From contig VBCQ01000117.1 of NCBI GenBank assembly GCA_005882155.1, positions 1-6,433 on the forward strand: a stretch of 6,433 bases of DNA. Reading direction: 5' to 3'. Shown one piece after another: positions 6,044-6,433 of this stretch. The first letter of the stretch is position 1; each line of letters begins with the position of its first letter. Source of the DNA: Betaproteobacteria bacterium. GTDB taxonomy: Bacteria; Pseudomonadota; Gammaproteobacteria; Burkholderiales; Burkholderiaceae_C. Position numbers and translations under genes: made by a program. The notes below the pieces were generated by a model, which saw nothing but the letters and a program-made list of their open reading frames with translations, had not been told where the DNA came from and searched no databases.

Positions 6044-6158
6044 GCTTGAATCAGATGACATCACCTCACGCTGGCGTGACCTACAGGCAGCCACTCTAGG
6101 CGATTTCGCCGCTTCGCGGCACATGTGAAACTTCAGCCGCGACACCCGTCAACACCCT

Positions 6159-6164
6159 GGAGAG
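6159..6164 (+). promoter_or_regulatory. Ribosome-binding site of the acetyltransferase gene
   Basis: GGAGAG lies 5 nt upstream of the ATG at 6170 and supports that start. A second ATG at 6174 is out of frame. Confidence 0.65.
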
Positions 6165-6169
6165 AGCCC

Positions 6170-6433
6170 ATGCATGCGCCGCAGATCCGCCGTTTGACGC
6201 GAGCAGACGTTCAGCTGCTGCGCCAGTTGAATGCCGTCTTCGCCGAGGCGTTCGACGACGCTGACACCCACCTCGCTGCACCGCCGAGCGAGGCCTACTG
6301 TCAAGAGGTCTTGAGCAAAGAGCATGTGATCGTGTTGGTCGCCTTGAAGGCGGCGACCGTGGTGGGTGGACTGGTGGCATACGAGCTGCACAAGCTGGAG
6401 CGCGCGCGCAGCGAGGTCTACCTCTACGACTTG
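6170..6433 (+). CDS. AAC(3)-I-like GNAT acetyltransferase (3' truncated by window end)
   Basis: The 88 visible residues run from ATG 6170 to the last base with no stop. They align by eye with the N-terminal half of AAC(3)-I aminoglycoside 3-N-acetyltransferases: a first beta strand IRRLTRADV (6-14), helix LLRQLNAVFAEAFDD (16-30), a short linker with PPSEAYCQEVLS (38-49), then the contiguous block VIVLVALKAATVVGGLVAYELHKL (53-76) and RARSEVYLYDL (78-88). The VVG-LAAY..K.E..RSE.Y.YDL series is characteristic of that subgroup of the GNAT superfamily. Known members transfer acetyl from acetyl-CoA to the 3-amino group of gentamicin-type drugs; distant chromosomal homologues are often annotated this way without proof of resistance. 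The acetyl-CoA pyrophosphate-binding loop would lie beyond the window, so catalytic competence cannot be judged. No integron or transposon signs are adjacent. It is divergent from the TPR-like gene. Confidence 0.8.
   Translation, partial: MHAPQIRRLTRADVQLLRQLNAVFAEAFDDADTHLAAPPSEAYCQEVLSKEHVIVLVALKAATVVGGLVAYELHKLERARSEVYLYDL

Larger units (their letters stand above)
6032..6169. promoter_or_regulatory. Divergent intergenic region with short inverted repeats
   Basis: This 138-bp spacer lies between the leftward TPR-like gene and the rightward acetyltransferase gene, and presumably holds both promoters. TCACGC-TG-GCGTGA at 6066-6079 is a symmetric operator-like site 35 bp before the leftward start. 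Further right, GGCGA-TT-TCGCC (6099-6110) overlaps GCCGC-TTC-GCGGC (6108-6120), which could form a small hairpin. No convincing sigma-70 promoter hexamers were found. If the TPR-like gene actually starts at 6061, the first site would sit against its start codon. Confidence 0.4.

Overview
The window looks like a chromosomal segment of a high-GC betaproteobacterium, most likely of the order Burkholderiales. Hand counts give about 72% GC in two 60-base lines of the MBL gene. The BPSS1780-type membrane protein and the intergenic CCTTCGA..CTCAGG repeat fit that group. The assignment rests on recognition from memory, not on a search.

Layout, left to right. Positions 1-409 (+) hold the C-terminal end of a large, probably secreted protein. 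Positions 507-1628 (+) encode a zinc-dependent MBL-fold hydrolase of the NAPE-PLD/UlaG-like type. Positions 1645-1771 carry a repetitive extragenic element lying between this gene and the convergent gene for a BPSS1780-family integral membrane protein (1795-2529, -). A 119-bp divergent spacer separates that gene from a rightward cluster: a GlcG/HbpS-like small protein (2649-3071), a histidine-rich DUF2946-type protein (3077-3520), and a signal-peptide-bearing putative outer-membrane beta-barrel with a Cys-x4-Cys mature N-terminus (3635-4603). A perfect 26-bp palindrome lies between the last two genes.

The barrel gene ends 7 bp from a convergent leftward pair: a coiled-coil/membrane/TPR-like protein (5129-6031, -) followed 32 bp downstream by a bacterial PH-domain membrane protein (4611-5096, -). 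The TPR-like gene is clearly lower in GC (about 50% in three sampled lines). A 138-bp divergent spacer separates it from a rightward gene cut by the window end. That gene starts at 6170 and its 88 visible residues resemble the AAC(3)-I aminoglycoside acetyltransferases of the GNAT superfamily.

No rRNA, tRNA, CRISPR array, transposase or integrase is visible. The most interesting parts are the GlcG / His-rich DUF2946 / Cys-motif barrel cluster with its palindrome, and the compositionally distinct TPR-PH gene pair. None of these amounts to a demonstrated new system.
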